Of a stretch of 48,492 nt of DNA, positions 32,149-40,815 are shown one piece after another. This stretch comes from JBHJGU01 sp050331475 (GTDB lineage Bacteria > Pseudomonadota > Alphaproteobacteria > Caulobacterales > Maricaulaceae). Below the pieces are notes generated by a model that saw only the letters and a list, made by a program, of their open reading frames with translations, ran no database searches and had not been told where the DNA came from. Positions within the stretch are counted from its first letter, which is position 1. Every line of letters begins with the position of its first letter. Position numbers and translations under genes: made by a program. The stretch spans positions 1 to 48,492 of the forward strand of contig JBHJGU010000128.1 of the NCBI GenBank assembly GCA_050331475.1. Direction: 5' to 3'.

Positions 32149-34557
32149 CTAGAACTGGTAGCGCAGGCCGAGCTGAACCGCCCAAAGTGTGCCGTTGAGA
32201 TTGGTGAACGGCTCGGCGGTGAACGGGTTGAAGTCGTTGAACTCCAACACATTGCCTGCCGGATCTGATCCCAAATCGTCCTGCGTGAACGGCGAGATTG
32301 TGATGATGTCCTCGGCGGTGCCGTTGAGGAGCGTCTCGTTCGCGCTGTCCGAGATGAGGTTGGGCAGGTTCTCAATATCGATGAAGAACTGCGCCCGGTG
32401 CCCCTGAATGAAGGTTGGCAGATCCTGTGTGAAGCGCACGTCAAGGTCCGTTTCGAACGGCGCGTTAAACGCATTCCGGGGCGCGATGCCGCCGGCGAAT
32501 TCGCTCAACCCGCTGGCTTCCACGAACTCGAAGAACTCTTCGACGGGGAAGTCGTCGGCGAAGACCACGTTGGGGTCGTCCGGTCCGTCGGGAACGAACA
32601 GCAAGAAGTCGTCAAAGCCGAGGTTATCGCCGAACGGATCGAGGTTAAACACGAAGCTGAAGCTTTCGCCCGAGCGCGCCCGGAAGATGAAGTCCACGCG
32701 GCTCATCAAATCGCGGAAGAACTCTTGGCCAATCCCGAAGTTCAAGGTCAAGGCGTGCGGACGCTCGAAGTTCGAGGTCGACACCGGCCGGAAGTTGACG
32801 AATGGGATGGCGGTGTTCTGAGCGTTGCCGTTGGCTGTGGACGACGTCGTGCTGCTCGAATTCGACGCGTCGAGGAACGCATAGCTCAGGCCGAAATCGA
32901 TAAAGCCGTCTTTGTTGAGCCAAGGCATGACATAGTCAAAGCGCTTGGCGAACTGGGCGGAGAGCAACAAGGTGGTGCCGCCGCCGCCATTGGTGACGAG
33001 GATATCTTCATCCCGCGCGCCGAAGGCGAAGCATTCCGGGGTGACATTGTCGAACCCTAGCGGAATGCCGTCCTCCAGACCCAAGAAGGTCGCGTCACAG
33101 CCCTCATTGAGCGGGTCCACCGCGGCGAAGACCGGCCGGCCAGTGATATCCGTGGTGATTGGCGTCGCGGTCAGATTGACGAAGTTAAAGGCGTTCCGCT
33201 CGCGGCTGTATAAGAAGTCGATCCGGGTTTGCCAATTATCGAAAAACCCGCCGAAAGCGCCGCGGAAGTCCGAGATGTGCGAGAAACCGATATTGGCGCG
33301 AATAACCGATGGCAGTTCGAAGTCGGGATCGATCGCAGCAACGGCGCCGTCAAACTCCGTCGCTTCGGCGATTTGTTGGGCCGTGATGCACTCCGGAATG
33401 AAAATCGGCCCCGTGGCGCCGAACTGGAAGTCTTCCGGCGTACACGGATCAAACGAGGACGCGCCGAAGCCGATGGCGCCGCCAAAGTTCTGGAACGAGT
33501 TGGAGAAGAACACGGTCGGATCGCCACCGCCGAACACGCCGGCGCCGGTTTGGATCGTCAATTGACCGAACAAATCGCGTGGGACGTCATACGTGATCCC
33601 GATGCGCGGTTGGATCAGATCGAGATTTTCAAACCCGGTGGCGTTGGTGAAGCCGAACCGTTCGATGAAGTTCGGATTTTCTGTCGGGGACGTCGAGTTC
33701 GTGTAGAAGTCATAGCGGACACCAAACTGGACCGTCAGGTCCGGGATGGGCAGCCATTCGTCTTGGAAGTAGATCGAGTGAATCGACCGGGTGAACACCG
33801 CCGCCGCATCAAAGGGGTCGCCGGTGAACGAGCCGCTGCCAAACGCCGCCGGGATTTCCCCGTTGAACGCTTCATCGCCGTCTGGGACCTCATCAAAATT
33901 GGTGCCGGTGTCTGTGGAAGCGTTGCCGGCGAGGAAGTCCTCAAGCGTCGGGAAAACAATCGTGCCCGTGGCATTGACAATGAACAGGTTTTCGACGTCG
34001 AGCGAATTAAGTTCATAGCCGAATTTGAACCGGTGGTTCCGGTATTGATATTCGCCTTGAGCGCGAAGCTGATCATTTTGCGTGAAGAGTTCGTTGGCCG
34101 ACCTGAACTGACCCGGACCTGCGCCGACTGAACCGAATTCATCGTTGCCGACTTCGATAACGCCGTCGCCGTCCGCGTCGTTAAAGGCGCCGATGACAAT
34201 GCGTGGGATCGGCACCGCATCCTGAGCTTCGCCGCCGCCGATCGGATCTTGCAAATCGGTGTTGTCCGACCGCGAAATCCGGAAGTCTGTGGAGAAGTTA
34301 TCGGTCCACTGAGAGAAGACGCGTAGCGAGTAGAACTCCTGCTCCGTGCCTTCAATCTCAAACGAGTCGTTGAAGGTGAAAAACTGCGAGCCGAAGTTGA
34401 AGTCGTCATCTTCGATATTTTCTTCGCGGAAACGGGAATAGGTGAAGGCCGCGTTGTGGCGATCGGTGATATTCCAGTCCAAACGCGTCGAAATCCGCCG
34501 ATTAAACTCCGGTAGAACGCTGGCTATGCCGCCCGTTGGAAACCCGCGGGCGTTCAA
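32149..34557 (-). CDS. TonB-dependent receptor, third fragment (barrel part)
   Basis: The largest part, 802 residues, of an Oar-like TonB-dependent outer-membrane receptor. It holds most of the beta-barrel: alternating aromatic strands such as RLDWNITDRHNAAFTYSRF, RFKFGYELNS, DLTVQFGVRYDFY, LTLNFGIGQEFF and the terminal LWAVQLGLRYQF with C-terminal Phe. Long extracellular loops are Asp/Asn/Phe-rich, with Cys pairs (for example DPC...PEC and EGC...PEC) and a DADGDG calcium-loop-like motif near residue 127. The frame is the same as that of the two upstream fragments; the sequence from 34558 to 34662 also reads as receptor up to an in-frame TAA. The first Met here is internal, not a native start. 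Substrate unknown. Confidence 0.85.
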   Translation of the reverse strand: MNARGFPTGGIASVLPEFNRRISTRLDWNITDRHNAAFTYSRFREENIEDDDFNFGSQFFTFNDSFEIEGTEQEFYSLRVFSQWTDNFSTDFRISRSDNTDLQDPIGGGEAQDAVPIPRIVIGAFNDADGDGVIEVGNDEFGSVGAGPGQFRSANELFTQNDQLRAQGEYQYRNHRFKFGYELNSLDVENLFIVNATGTIVFPTLEDFLAGNASTDTGTNFDEVPDGDEAFNGEIPAAFGSGSFTGDPFDAAAVFTRSIHSIYFQDEWLPIPDLTVQFGVRYDFYTNSTSPTENPNFIERFGFTNATGFENLDLIQPRIGITYDVPRDLFGQLTIQTGAGVFGGGDPTVFFSNSFQNFGGAIGFGASSFDPCTPEDFQFGATGPIFIPECITAQQIAEATEFDGAVAAIDPDFELPSVIRANIGFSHISDFRGAFGGFFDNWQTRIDFLYSRERNAFNFVNLTATPITTDITGRPVFAAVDPLNEGCDATFLGLEDGIPLGFDNVTPECFAFGARDEDILVTNGGGGTTLLLSAQFAKRFDYVMPWLNKDGFIDFGLSYAFLDASNSSSTTSSTANGNAQNTAIPFVNFRPVSTSNFERPHALTLNFGIGQEFFRDLMSRVDFIFRARSGESFSFVFNLDPFGDNLGFDDFLLFVPDGPDDPNVVFADDFPVEEFFEFVEASGLSEFAGGIAPRNAFNAPFETDLDVRFTQDLPTFIQGHRAQFFIDIENLPNLISDSANETLLNGTAEDIITISPFTQDDLGSDPAGNVLEFNDFNPFTAEPFTNLNGTLWAVQLGLRYQF

Positions 34558-34662
34558 AGCGTCCTCGAAGACCGCCGCCTGGTCGACGGTGAGAAAGTTG
34601 AATTCATCGGCGAAACCGCCGCCTAACGGCCCTTGGGGCTGAATATCGCTGTCGTCAGTTTC

Positions 34663-35247
34663 TTAATAGGCGACGAATAAGAACAGCTTTTTTTTAATAA
34701 TCGGGCCGCCGATTGATGCGCCCCAGTTGAAATCGCGGAACGGATCGTCGGAGACGACTTCGCCGTCAATCGTGCTGCCGGTTAAAGACTGCGAATTAAA
34801 AACGGCGAACACTTCGCCGTGGATCTCGTTGGTGCCCGAGCGGTGGATCAAGTTGATCGCGCAACCCGAGAAGTTGTTGTACTCAACGTCGAACGGCGCG
34901 AACTCCACAGAAACCGCGCCCACGGCGTCGAACGGGATCGGTTGGGCGTTCCGAGCCGGGAAACCGGATGCGTTCAGTCCGAACGGGTCAGACGTCGACA
35001 CCCCATCGATGAACAGGGCGTTGAAGTCGGTGTTCGTGCCCGCGCACGAAATCGCATCATCATTGCTTTCGTCGATCTGCACCCGCGCGTCGAGCCGCAG
35101 CGTGTCGCGGATGTCGCGCGCGATCGAGGGGACGTTTTGCAGGGTGTCGAGCGTGAAGGCGGAGCCGGGACCAATGGCGAGGTTCACCGATTGGGTCGCC
35201 GCGCCGAGCACGAGGATTTCCTCAACATTTGCGGTCAGCGGAGACAA
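34663..35247 (-). CDS. TonB-dependent receptor, second fragment (plug part)
   Basis: A 194-residue piece in the same frame, coding the plug domain: IGPGSAFTLDTLQNVPSIAR, DIRDTLRLDARVQID, NALFIDGVSTSDPFG, VEFAPFDVEYNNFSGCAIN, SGTNEIHG and the first barrel strands ending at KKKLFLFVAY before TAA. The family continues directly here with an acidic residue and the next barrel strand, which is what follows the TAA (ETDDSDIQPQGP). It begins at TTG 35247, seven codons after the previous stop TAA; that start is unlikely to be native. As a separate protein it would lack a signal peptide. Confidence 0.8.
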   Translation of the reverse strand: MSPLTANVEEILVLGAATQSVNLAIGPGSAFTLDTLQNVPSIARDIRDTLRLDARVQIDESNDDAISCAGTNTDFNALFIDGVSTSDPFGLNASGFPARNAQPIPFDAVGAVSVEFAPFDVEYNNFSGCAINLIHRSGTNEIHGEVFAVFNSQSLTGSTIDGEVVSDDPFRDFNWGASIGGPIIKKKLFLFVAY

Positions 35248-35256
35248 GGTGACGTT

Positions 35257-35583
35257 TTATTGGGTGGTGTCAGACAGGCTGATCCGCAGATCGTCAATGC
35301 GCGTGTCTTGGAAATCATTGGTGTCGACGAGGACGGTGTACGGGCCGCCCACTTCCAGGTTGGAGACGTTGTAAACGCCGGTGGCGTTGGTGGAGGTGGT
35401 CCGCGACCGGCCGGTCCGCGTATCGGTCACCGTGACCAAGGCGCCGGGAACCGGTTCGCCCGCCGGGCTGGTGACCACGCCCCGCACAGTCGATGTGATC
35501 TGTTGCGCTGCAGCATACGGCGCGGCGCCTGCGAAGAGTCCAACGAACGCGACTCCCGCGACGAGTTTGGCTCTTAAATCCAT
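35257..35583 (-). CDS. TonB-dependent receptor, first fragment (signal and CarboxypepD-like domain)
   Basis: A 108-residue N-terminal piece of the Oar-like receptor. A Sec signal (MDLRAKLVAGVAFVGLFAG, cleavage probably after YAAA) is followed by a carboxypeptidase-regulatory-like beta domain: TVRGVVTSPAGEPVPGALV, TVTDTRTGRSRTTSTNATG, VYNVSNLEVGGPYTV and DLRISLSDTTQ, then TAA. After the TAA the frame continues with NVTLSPLTANVEEI, the linker normal for these receptors. Start ATG 35583 after GGGGGA; an ATG four codons earlier is possible. If only this piece is made, it would be a small secreted domain. Confidence 0.82.
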   Translation of the reverse strand: MDLRAKLVAGVAFVGLFAGAAPYAAAQQITSTVRGVVTSPAGEPVPGALVTVTDTRTGRSRTTSTNATGVYNVSNLEVGGPYTVLVDTNDFQDTRIDDLRISLSDTTQ

Positions 35584-36148
35584 AATATCCCCCATTTTTC
35601 AAGCACTTGCTCAGTCTGCGACCCCCCATAGGTCGCTGACCAAACCTCGCACACACTGCCAGCGCCATAAGCGGCGTCGCGGCATTCGGCACGATTTCTT
35701 TGGTGTGTAGCGTAAATTTGCGACACTTCGGTGACGAATTCGGGAGTGATTTCGCCGCAACCTTCACCACCTATTGAAATAAACTTTTTTGAGGACAATC
35801 CTCAAGCTGATGAAATAAATAGATAAATCCGTTTTTGATCGGCGGCCGTTCACGATCACACAGTTCCGTGTGGCGCGCCAAAGCGGTCCGTTCGCACATC
35901 CCGCGGATCAGTGTTGTCGATTTAACACAATGATGCGGCGCTCAGGCCGATTGCGCCGGCTTATCCGATCTGTAGAGGCGCGCTCGCAAGCGCAATAAAA
36001 AGTCTTGACGCCTTAAGAAGAGGTGATCACGCGCTGTCGCGCGCCCGTGATCGCCGTCTGAGCGCGAAGTCCTTGACGCAAAACCGCCATAAGGTGCGGC
36101 TGTTATCGGTCCTAGCGGTGACGGGCCGCAGATTTAAGGGTGAGCGTT
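35584..36148. other. Intergenic region between the TonB receptor and rfbA
   Basis: About 565 bases between two divergent genes with no convincing coding sequence on either strand. It holds a palindrome at 35789-35805 (TTGAGGA-CAA-TCCTCAA), an imperfect CACAC/GTGTG hairpin near 35863-35878, a GATCACG/CGTGATC hairpin (36025-36031 with 36046-36052) and two TTGACG hexamers near 36005 and 36073 on the plus strand without good -10 partners. The part nearest the receptor is AT-rich. No RNA family was recognised. Confidence 0.5.
35789..35805. repeat. Palindrome upstream of the TonB receptor
   Basis: TTGAGGA-CAA-TCCTCAA, perfect seven-base arms with a three-base centre, about 205 bases before the receptor ATG. 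No T-run of terminator type follows in either sense, so it is a possible protein-binding site. Confidence 0.5.
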
Positions 36149-37051
36149 GTGAAAGGGATTGTTCTGGCCGGCGGCAGCGGCACCCGCCTGCATCCCATGA
36201 CTTTGGCGGTCTCAAAACAGCTATTGCCAGTCTATGACAAGCCCTTGATCTATTACCCGATTTGCACACTTATGGAGGCGGGCGCGCGCGACGTCTTGAT
36301 CATCACCACGCCCCATGATGCGCCGCTTTTCAAAAGCTTGCTCGGCGATGGCGGGCCCTGGGGCATGCGCTTCGCCTATGCCGAACAACCGCGCCCGGAG
36401 GGTATCGCACAGGCCTTTCTCATCGGCGCGGACTTCATTGGCGGCGATCCCTGCGCCCTGATTCTGGGGGACAATATTTTTTATGGCCAGGGGCTTGGCC
36501 GCCAGATGCGCATGGCCGCGGATCGCACCAATGGGGCGACGGTCTTCGCCTATCGCGTGACCGACCCGGAGCGGTATGGCGTGGTGTCGTTCAACGACGC
36601 TGGCAGGGCGATTTCGCTGGAGGAGAAGCCCGAGGCGCCAAAGTCGAACTGGGCTGTGACAGGGCTCTATTTTTATGACGCCCAAGTGGTCGATATCGCG
36701 CGCTCCGTCCGCCCCTCCGCCCGCGGTGAGTTGGAAATCACCGACCTCAATCGGGCCTATCTGGAACGAGGCCAACTCTCTGTGGAGCGGCTTGGCCGCG
36801 GGCTCGCTTGGCTGGACACCGGCACGCCGGACAGCCTGATCGAGGCCGCCGAATACATCAAAGCTTTAGAGCACAGAACTGGACTGAAAATCGCCTGTCC
36901 GGAAGAGACCGCCCTGTCCTTAGGGCATATTTCCCGCCAAGACGTCGAGCGCATGGGGTATTCTTTGAAAAACACGTCTTACGGTCAGTATTTGTTACGA
37001 TTGGCCACTCAGGATCAGACGGAGGGTCCGGCGGCCTCGCCCTTGAGCTGA
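36149..37051 (+). CDS. rfbA: Glucose-1-phosphate thymidylyltransferase
   Basis: A 300-residue RfbA/RmlA. It makes dTDP-glucose, the first step to dTDP-rhamnose and related sugars. Nucleotide site GIVLAGGSGTRLHPMT, then VSKQLLPVYDKPLIYYP, QPRPEGIAQAFLIG, LILGDNIFYGQ, VTDPERYGVV, LEEKPEAPKSN and AVTGLYFYD follow the E. coli enzyme closely. Start: GTG 36149 with AAGGG eight bases upstream; the GTG at 36140 lies too close to it. rfbB, rfbC and rfbD are not in this window. It probably supplies the surface-polysaccharide genes beginning at 38.5 kb. Confidence 0.96.
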   Translation: MKGIVLAGGSGTRLHPMTLAVSKQLLPVYDKPLIYYPICTLMEAGARDVLIITTPHDAPLFKSLLGDGGPWGMRFAYAEQPRPEGIAQAFLIGADFIGGDPCALILGDNIFYGQGLGRQMRMAADRTNGATVFAYRVTDPERYGVVSFNDAGRAISLEEKPEAPKSNWAVTGLYFYDAQVVDIARSVRPSARGELEITDLNRAYLERGQLSVERLGRGLAWLDTGTPDSLIEAAEYIKALEHRTGLKIACPEETALSLGHISRQDVERMGYSLKNTSYGQYLLRLATQDQTEGPAASPLS

Positions 37052-37068
37052 GCCGCGCGGGCGCTCTA

Positions 37069-37434
37069 TTAAGCCGCCATCACGCGATCCACTTCGGCGA
37101 CCAGGTCGCGCAAGTGGAAGGGCTTTGACAGCACCTTAGCGTCTTTGGGCGCCGCCGACCCCGGATTGAGCGCAACGGCGGCGAAACCGGTAATGAACAT
37201 GATGCGCAACCCCGGCTTGGAGGCGGCGGCGCGCCGGGCGAGTTCGATGCCGTCCACCCCGGGCATGACGATATCCGTCAGCAGCAGATCGAAACCGTTC
37301 GGATCGGTCTCAAACAGTTTGAGCCCATCGACCCCGTCGGCACAGGCCTCCACCTCATGGCCGGCGCGCTCTAGCGCCTTAGCCAAAAAGCCGCGCATCG
37401 AATCATCGTCTTCCGCCAATAGTATCCGCGCCAT
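37069..37434 (-). CDS. cpdR: CpdR-type single-domain response regulator
   Basis: A 121-residue receiver domain without an output domain. The sequence is characteristic of CpdR: ARILLAEDD, FDLLLTDIVMPGVDGIELARR (Asp54 is the phosphorylation site), RIMFITGFAAVALNP, KDAKVLSKPFHLRDLV. In Caulobacter unphosphorylated CpdR brings ClpXP to the pole and primes degradation of CtrA and others; phosphate comes through the CckA-ChpT relay. It is convergent with rfbA (17 bases) and divergent from the amidohydrolase-like gene, a neighbour often seen with cpdR. Confidence 0.94.
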   Translation of the reverse strand: MARILLAEDDDSMRGFLAKALERAGHEVEACADGVDGLKLFETDPNGFDLLLTDIVMPGVDGIELARRAAASKPGLRIMFITGFAAVALNPGSAAPKDAKVLSKPFHLRDLVAEVDRVMAA

Positions 37435-37540
37435 GGCTCAGAGCCCTCTAAAGCTGATGGATTAGGTCATACCGTAGAGTGAAGAAGTTAAAAACCCGCT
37501 GCGTTGTGCGCCTTGGCCGCATGGCGCGTTGACCGCGTCC

Positions 37541-38482
37541 ATGTCGGCTGCGATGACGGAAGCCATGACGGCTCTTTCGCCACTGGACAGCGCCTCGGAC
37601 GCCGCCGCGCGCGCCGCTGCGCTTCGAGACGCCTTTGCCCCCCCTGTCGAGGTCCGGTTGAATTCGGGCCCGCCGGGACCAATCGTTCTCGCCTCTCCCC
37701 ATGCGGGTCGGGTTTATCCGGATGCTTTTCTGAAACAAACCCGGCTGGACCCGCACACCTTGCGGCGCTCCGAGGACGCCTATGTCGACGAATTGGTGGC
37801 GGACGCGCCCGCCCTTGGCGCCCCGTTGATTATTGCGCGCTTTCCCCGGGCCTATTTGGACGTTAACCGCGAGCCGTGGGAGTTGGATCCCGCTATGTTC
37901 GCTGATCCGCTGCCGGGCTTTGTGAATACGCGTAGCCCGCGGGTCGGTGCGGGATTGGGAACGGTGGCGCGGCTTGTGGCGGATGGCGCGGAGATCTACG
38001 CCGAGCCGCTCGTATTCGCCGACGTCGCCGCCCGCGTGCGCGCACTCCACGGTCCCTACCACGCGCAATTGGGTGAGTTGGTCCGCAAAGCCCGGACCCG
38101 CTGTGGCGTCGCGGTGCTAATCGATTGTCATTCCATGCCAAGCCTGAGCTTGGAGGACAGCGAAGACTTGCGCGCCGATATCGTTCTGGGCGACCGGTTT
38201 GGCGCGGCGTGCGCGCCAACGCTGACCAGCTTCGTAGATGAGAAACTCAGCGGGTTTGGATATAATGTTGGCCGGAATGCGCCCTATGCGGGCGGTTACA
38301 CGACGGAACGCTATGGCCGGCCCGCGCGCGGCGTTCATGCGCTGCAGATCGAAATCCGCCGCTCGCTTTACATGGACGAAAACACCGTGGAGCCGATCGC
38401 GCAATTTGACCAAGTGCGTCAGGATATGGCGAGCCTGGTGGCGGCTCTGATCGACGCGGACCCAGACTTATGGCGGCTTTGA
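37541..38482 (+). CDS. N-formylglutamate amidohydrolase family protein
   Basis: A 313-residue member of the N-formylglutamate amidohydrolase (HutG-like) family. Motifs: IVLASPHAGRVYP, RRSEDAYVDEL, RFPRAYLDVNREPWELD, AVLIDCHSMPS (metal-site region), VGRNAPYAGGYTTERYG and ALQIEIRRSLYMDE. The family hydrolyses N-formylglutamate at the end of one histidine-degradation route, but no other hut gene is nearby, so the true substrate is open. The start is uncertain: ATG codons at 37541, 37553 and 37565 and a TTG at 37529 are close together and none has a strong ribosome site. Confidence 0.88.
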   Translation: MSAAMTEAMTALSPLDSASDAAARAAALRDAFAPPVEVRLNSGPPGPIVLASPHAGRVYPDAFLKQTRLDPHTLRRSEDAYVDELVADAPALGAPLIIARFPRAYLDVNREPWELDPAMFADPLPGFVNTRSPRVGAGLGTVARLVADGAEIYAEPLVFADVAARVRALHGPYHAQLGELVRKARTRCGVAVLIDCHSMPSLSLEDSEDLRADIVLGDRFGAACAPTLTSFVDEKLSGFGYNVGRNAPYAGGYTTERYGRPARGVHALQIEIRRSLYMDENTVEPIAQFDQVRQDMASLVAALIDADPDLWRL

Positions 38483-38516
38483 TCCCCTTTAAAGTTTTAG
38501 TGTCGGAGACAAAGCC

Positions 38517-40814
38517 GTGGCGGTCACCCTGAGCGCTTGCGGGTCTGAGCGGGCTTTGGAGCCGCCTCAGGGGTGGGACGTTCGCTTTGAAGAGCCAGTG
38601 TGGCCCCAAGACGAGGCCACGCGCTGCGTTTTTGAGCCCAGCGCCGGTCTTGACGGCTTACCGGCTGGATGGTGGCGGGTGCGCTTGGTGCGTCCGCCTG
38701 AAGACTTGCCCAGCCGGCCATGGGTGAATTTCGACATGGGCGCGGGGTTTGGGCCGCAAACCAGCCTGCCCCTCTCGCCTGCGGCGCAAGGCGATTACGA
38801 AGCGATCGCGCGCCTGCCGAGCACGGCTGGGCGCTTGTCGCTCAGCCTGCCCCGGGCGTCAGACGCCCTGGAGGCGGCGCGCTTGGAGGTGACCCAAATC
38901 CAAGGGCCAGCCTTGATGGCGTTTTGGCTGCGCAAAGCGTGGCGGCTGTGGCGGCGCGATCCACGCAATGCGCTACAGACCACGATTGCGGGGCTCCGGT
39001 TCTTGCGCGCGCGGCATTTCGCGGCGTTTGATACAAAAAGGGCGCCCGAAACCGGAGACTATGACCGGTGGGTGGCGCGTTATGGCGCGCTGACGGATCC
39101 GATCCGCGAGCGATTAGCCGCCCAGCGCGCGGCCATGGTCGACCCGCCGCTGATTTCAATCCTGACCCCGGTTTTTAACCCCAGTCCGGAGTGGTTGAGC
39201 GAAACGCTGCGATCGATCCGTCATCAAGCTTATCCCCATTGGGAATTGTGCGCGGTCGATGACGGCTCGACGGACCCGGCGGTGCGGGCGGTCTTAGAGG
39301 CCGCGGCGGCCGAAGAGCCGCGCATCCGGGTGACGTTTCGGGAGACGAACGGCCGCGTCGCGCAGGCCACGAACACCGCCCTCGCCATGGCGCGCGGGCG
39401 GATCTTGGCGCTGCTCGATCATGACGACGTGTTGGCCGAAGCCGCGCTTCACCACATTGCCATGACGTTCTACACCGATCCGACGACGAAAATCGTCTAC
39501 ACCGATGAGGACAAGATCGATGAAGCGGGCCAGCGCTTCGATCCGTACTTTAAGCCCGACTTCAACCCGGACCTCATCTTATCGCAAAACTACTTCAACC
39601 ATTTAACGGCCTTTGACGCCAATTTGGTTCGGCGTTTGGGCGGTTGGCGAGACGGGTTTGACGGGGCGCAGGATTATGACCTGGTTTTGCGGGCGGTGGA
39701 GCAAGCCGACGGATCGGCGATCAAACACGTGCCCCTTGTGCTTTATCACTGGCGGGCGAGCCCTGGATCGACGGCGCGCGACATCGTCGCCAAACCGTAC
39801 GCCGTCGCATCCGGCGAAAAAGCGCTACAGGCGCATTTGGACCGCACCGGCGCAGGCGCGCAGGCCAAGCGCATCCATGTGGCGACCTATTATCGGGTTC
39901 GGTGGCCCTTGCCCAAGCCCGCGCCGTCGGTCTGCGTCATCGTGCCGACCCGGGACCGAGTAGACCTGCTGCGCGCATGCGTGCGCAGCGTTCTTGAGCG
40001 AACAGATTATCCGACGCTGCGCTTGCGGATCGTGGACAATCAATCCCAAGAGCCCGAAACCCTGGATTATTTGCGCGACCTCGGTCGTCAGGACGACCGG
40101 GTTGCGGTGATGCGTTACAATGCGCCGTTTAATTTCTCCGCGATCAATAACGCGGCCGCCGAGCAATGCGACGCAGACGTTTTGGTGCTGCTGAACAATG
40201 ATGTCGAAGCGATCGAGCCCGATTGGTTGACCGAAATGGTCAGCCAATTGGAGCGTCCGGGCGTCGGCGCGGTGGGGGCGAAATTGTGTTACGCCGACGA
40301 CACTGTCCAACATGGCGGCGTGATCACCGGCGTGGGCGGGGTGGCCGGGCACGCGCACAAATTCTTGCCCCGCGACCATCCCGGACCGTTTGGCCGCGCC
40401 GTGGTGGCGCAGACGGTGAGCGCGGTGACGGGGGCGTGTTTGGCGGTTCGGCGTAAGACCTTTCTGTCGGTGGGCGGTTTGGACGCCGAACGGTTTCCCG
40501 TGGCGTTCAATGATGTCGATTTTTGTTTGCGGCTTGAGGCGGAGGGCCTTCGAACCGTCTATACGCCGCACGCGGTTCTGCGCCATCGGGAGTCCGCCAG
40601 TCGCGGCTCGGATATGGCGTCGGCCCATCGTGATCGGTTCCTCGGGGAGATCGAAGCCATGCATGAGCGCTGGGGAGACCGGTTGGCGAAGGATCCCTAT
40701 TATTCGCCGAACTTGACATTGCGGCAGGAGAATTTCTCGATCGCCGATGAACCGCGCGTGGACTTCGCAACTGGCGCGGCGCTCGATCCGGAACCTTGGC
40801 GGCGGTCTGTCTGA
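38517..40814 (+). CDS. Tandem GT2 glycosyltransferase
   Basis: A 765-residue protein with two GT-A catalytic domains. The first 190 residues are a beta-rich module and a basic helical link. Domain 1 (about 205-440): ISILTPVFNPSPEWL, CAVDDGSTD, ALLDHDDVL and YTDEDKID. Domain 2 (about 470-720): VCVIVPTRDRVDLL, IVDNQSQEPETL, LLNNDVEAIEPDWL and FNDVDFCLRL. Probably adds two sugars or builds a repeat in surface-polysaccharide assembly in the cytoplasm. Start: GTG 38517 with GGAG eight bases before. It is followed one base later by the next gene, so they form a unit. Confidence 0.92.
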   Translation: MAVTLSACGSERALEPPQGWDVRFEEPVWPQDEATRCVFEPSAGLDGLPAGWWRVRLVRPPEDLPSRPWVNFDMGAGFGPQTSLPLSPAAQGDYEAIARLPSTAGRLSLSLPRASDALEAARLEVTQIQGPALMAFWLRKAWRLWRRDPRNALQTTIAGLRFLRARHFAAFDTKRAPETGDYDRWVARYGALTDPIRERLAAQRAAMVDPPLISILTPVFNPSPEWLSETLRSIRHQAYPHWELCAVDDGSTDPAVRAVLEAAAAEEPRIRVTFRETNGRVAQATNTALAMARGRILALLDHDDVLAEAALHHIAMTFYTDPTTKIVYTDEDKIDEAGQRFDPYFKPDFNPDLILSQNYFNHLTAFDANLVRRLGGWRDGFDGAQDYDLVLRAVEQADGSAIKHVPLVLYHWRASPGSTARDIVAKPYAVASGEKALQAHLDRTGAGAQAKRIHVATYYRVRWPLPKPAPSVCVIVPTRDRVDLLRACVRSVLERTDYPTLRLRIVDNQSQEPETLDYLRDLGRQDDRVAVMRYNAPFNFSAINNAAAEQCDADVLVLLNNDVEAIEPDWLTEMVSQLERPGVGAVGAKLCYADDTVQHGGVITGVGGVAGHAHKFLPRDHPGPFGRAVVAQTVSAVTGACLAVRRKTFLSVGGLDAERFPVAFNDVDFCLRLEAEGLRTVYTPHAVLRHRESASRGSDMASAHRDRFLGEIEAMHERWGDRLAKDPYYSPNLTLRQENFSIADEPRVDFATGAALDPEPWRRSV

Positions 40815-40815
40815 C

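Noticed and set aside
36025..36052. Hairpin GATCACG/CGTGATC before rfbA as a terminator
   Set aside because: No T-run on either side and no gene ending nearby on that strand; it remains only an unassigned hairpin.
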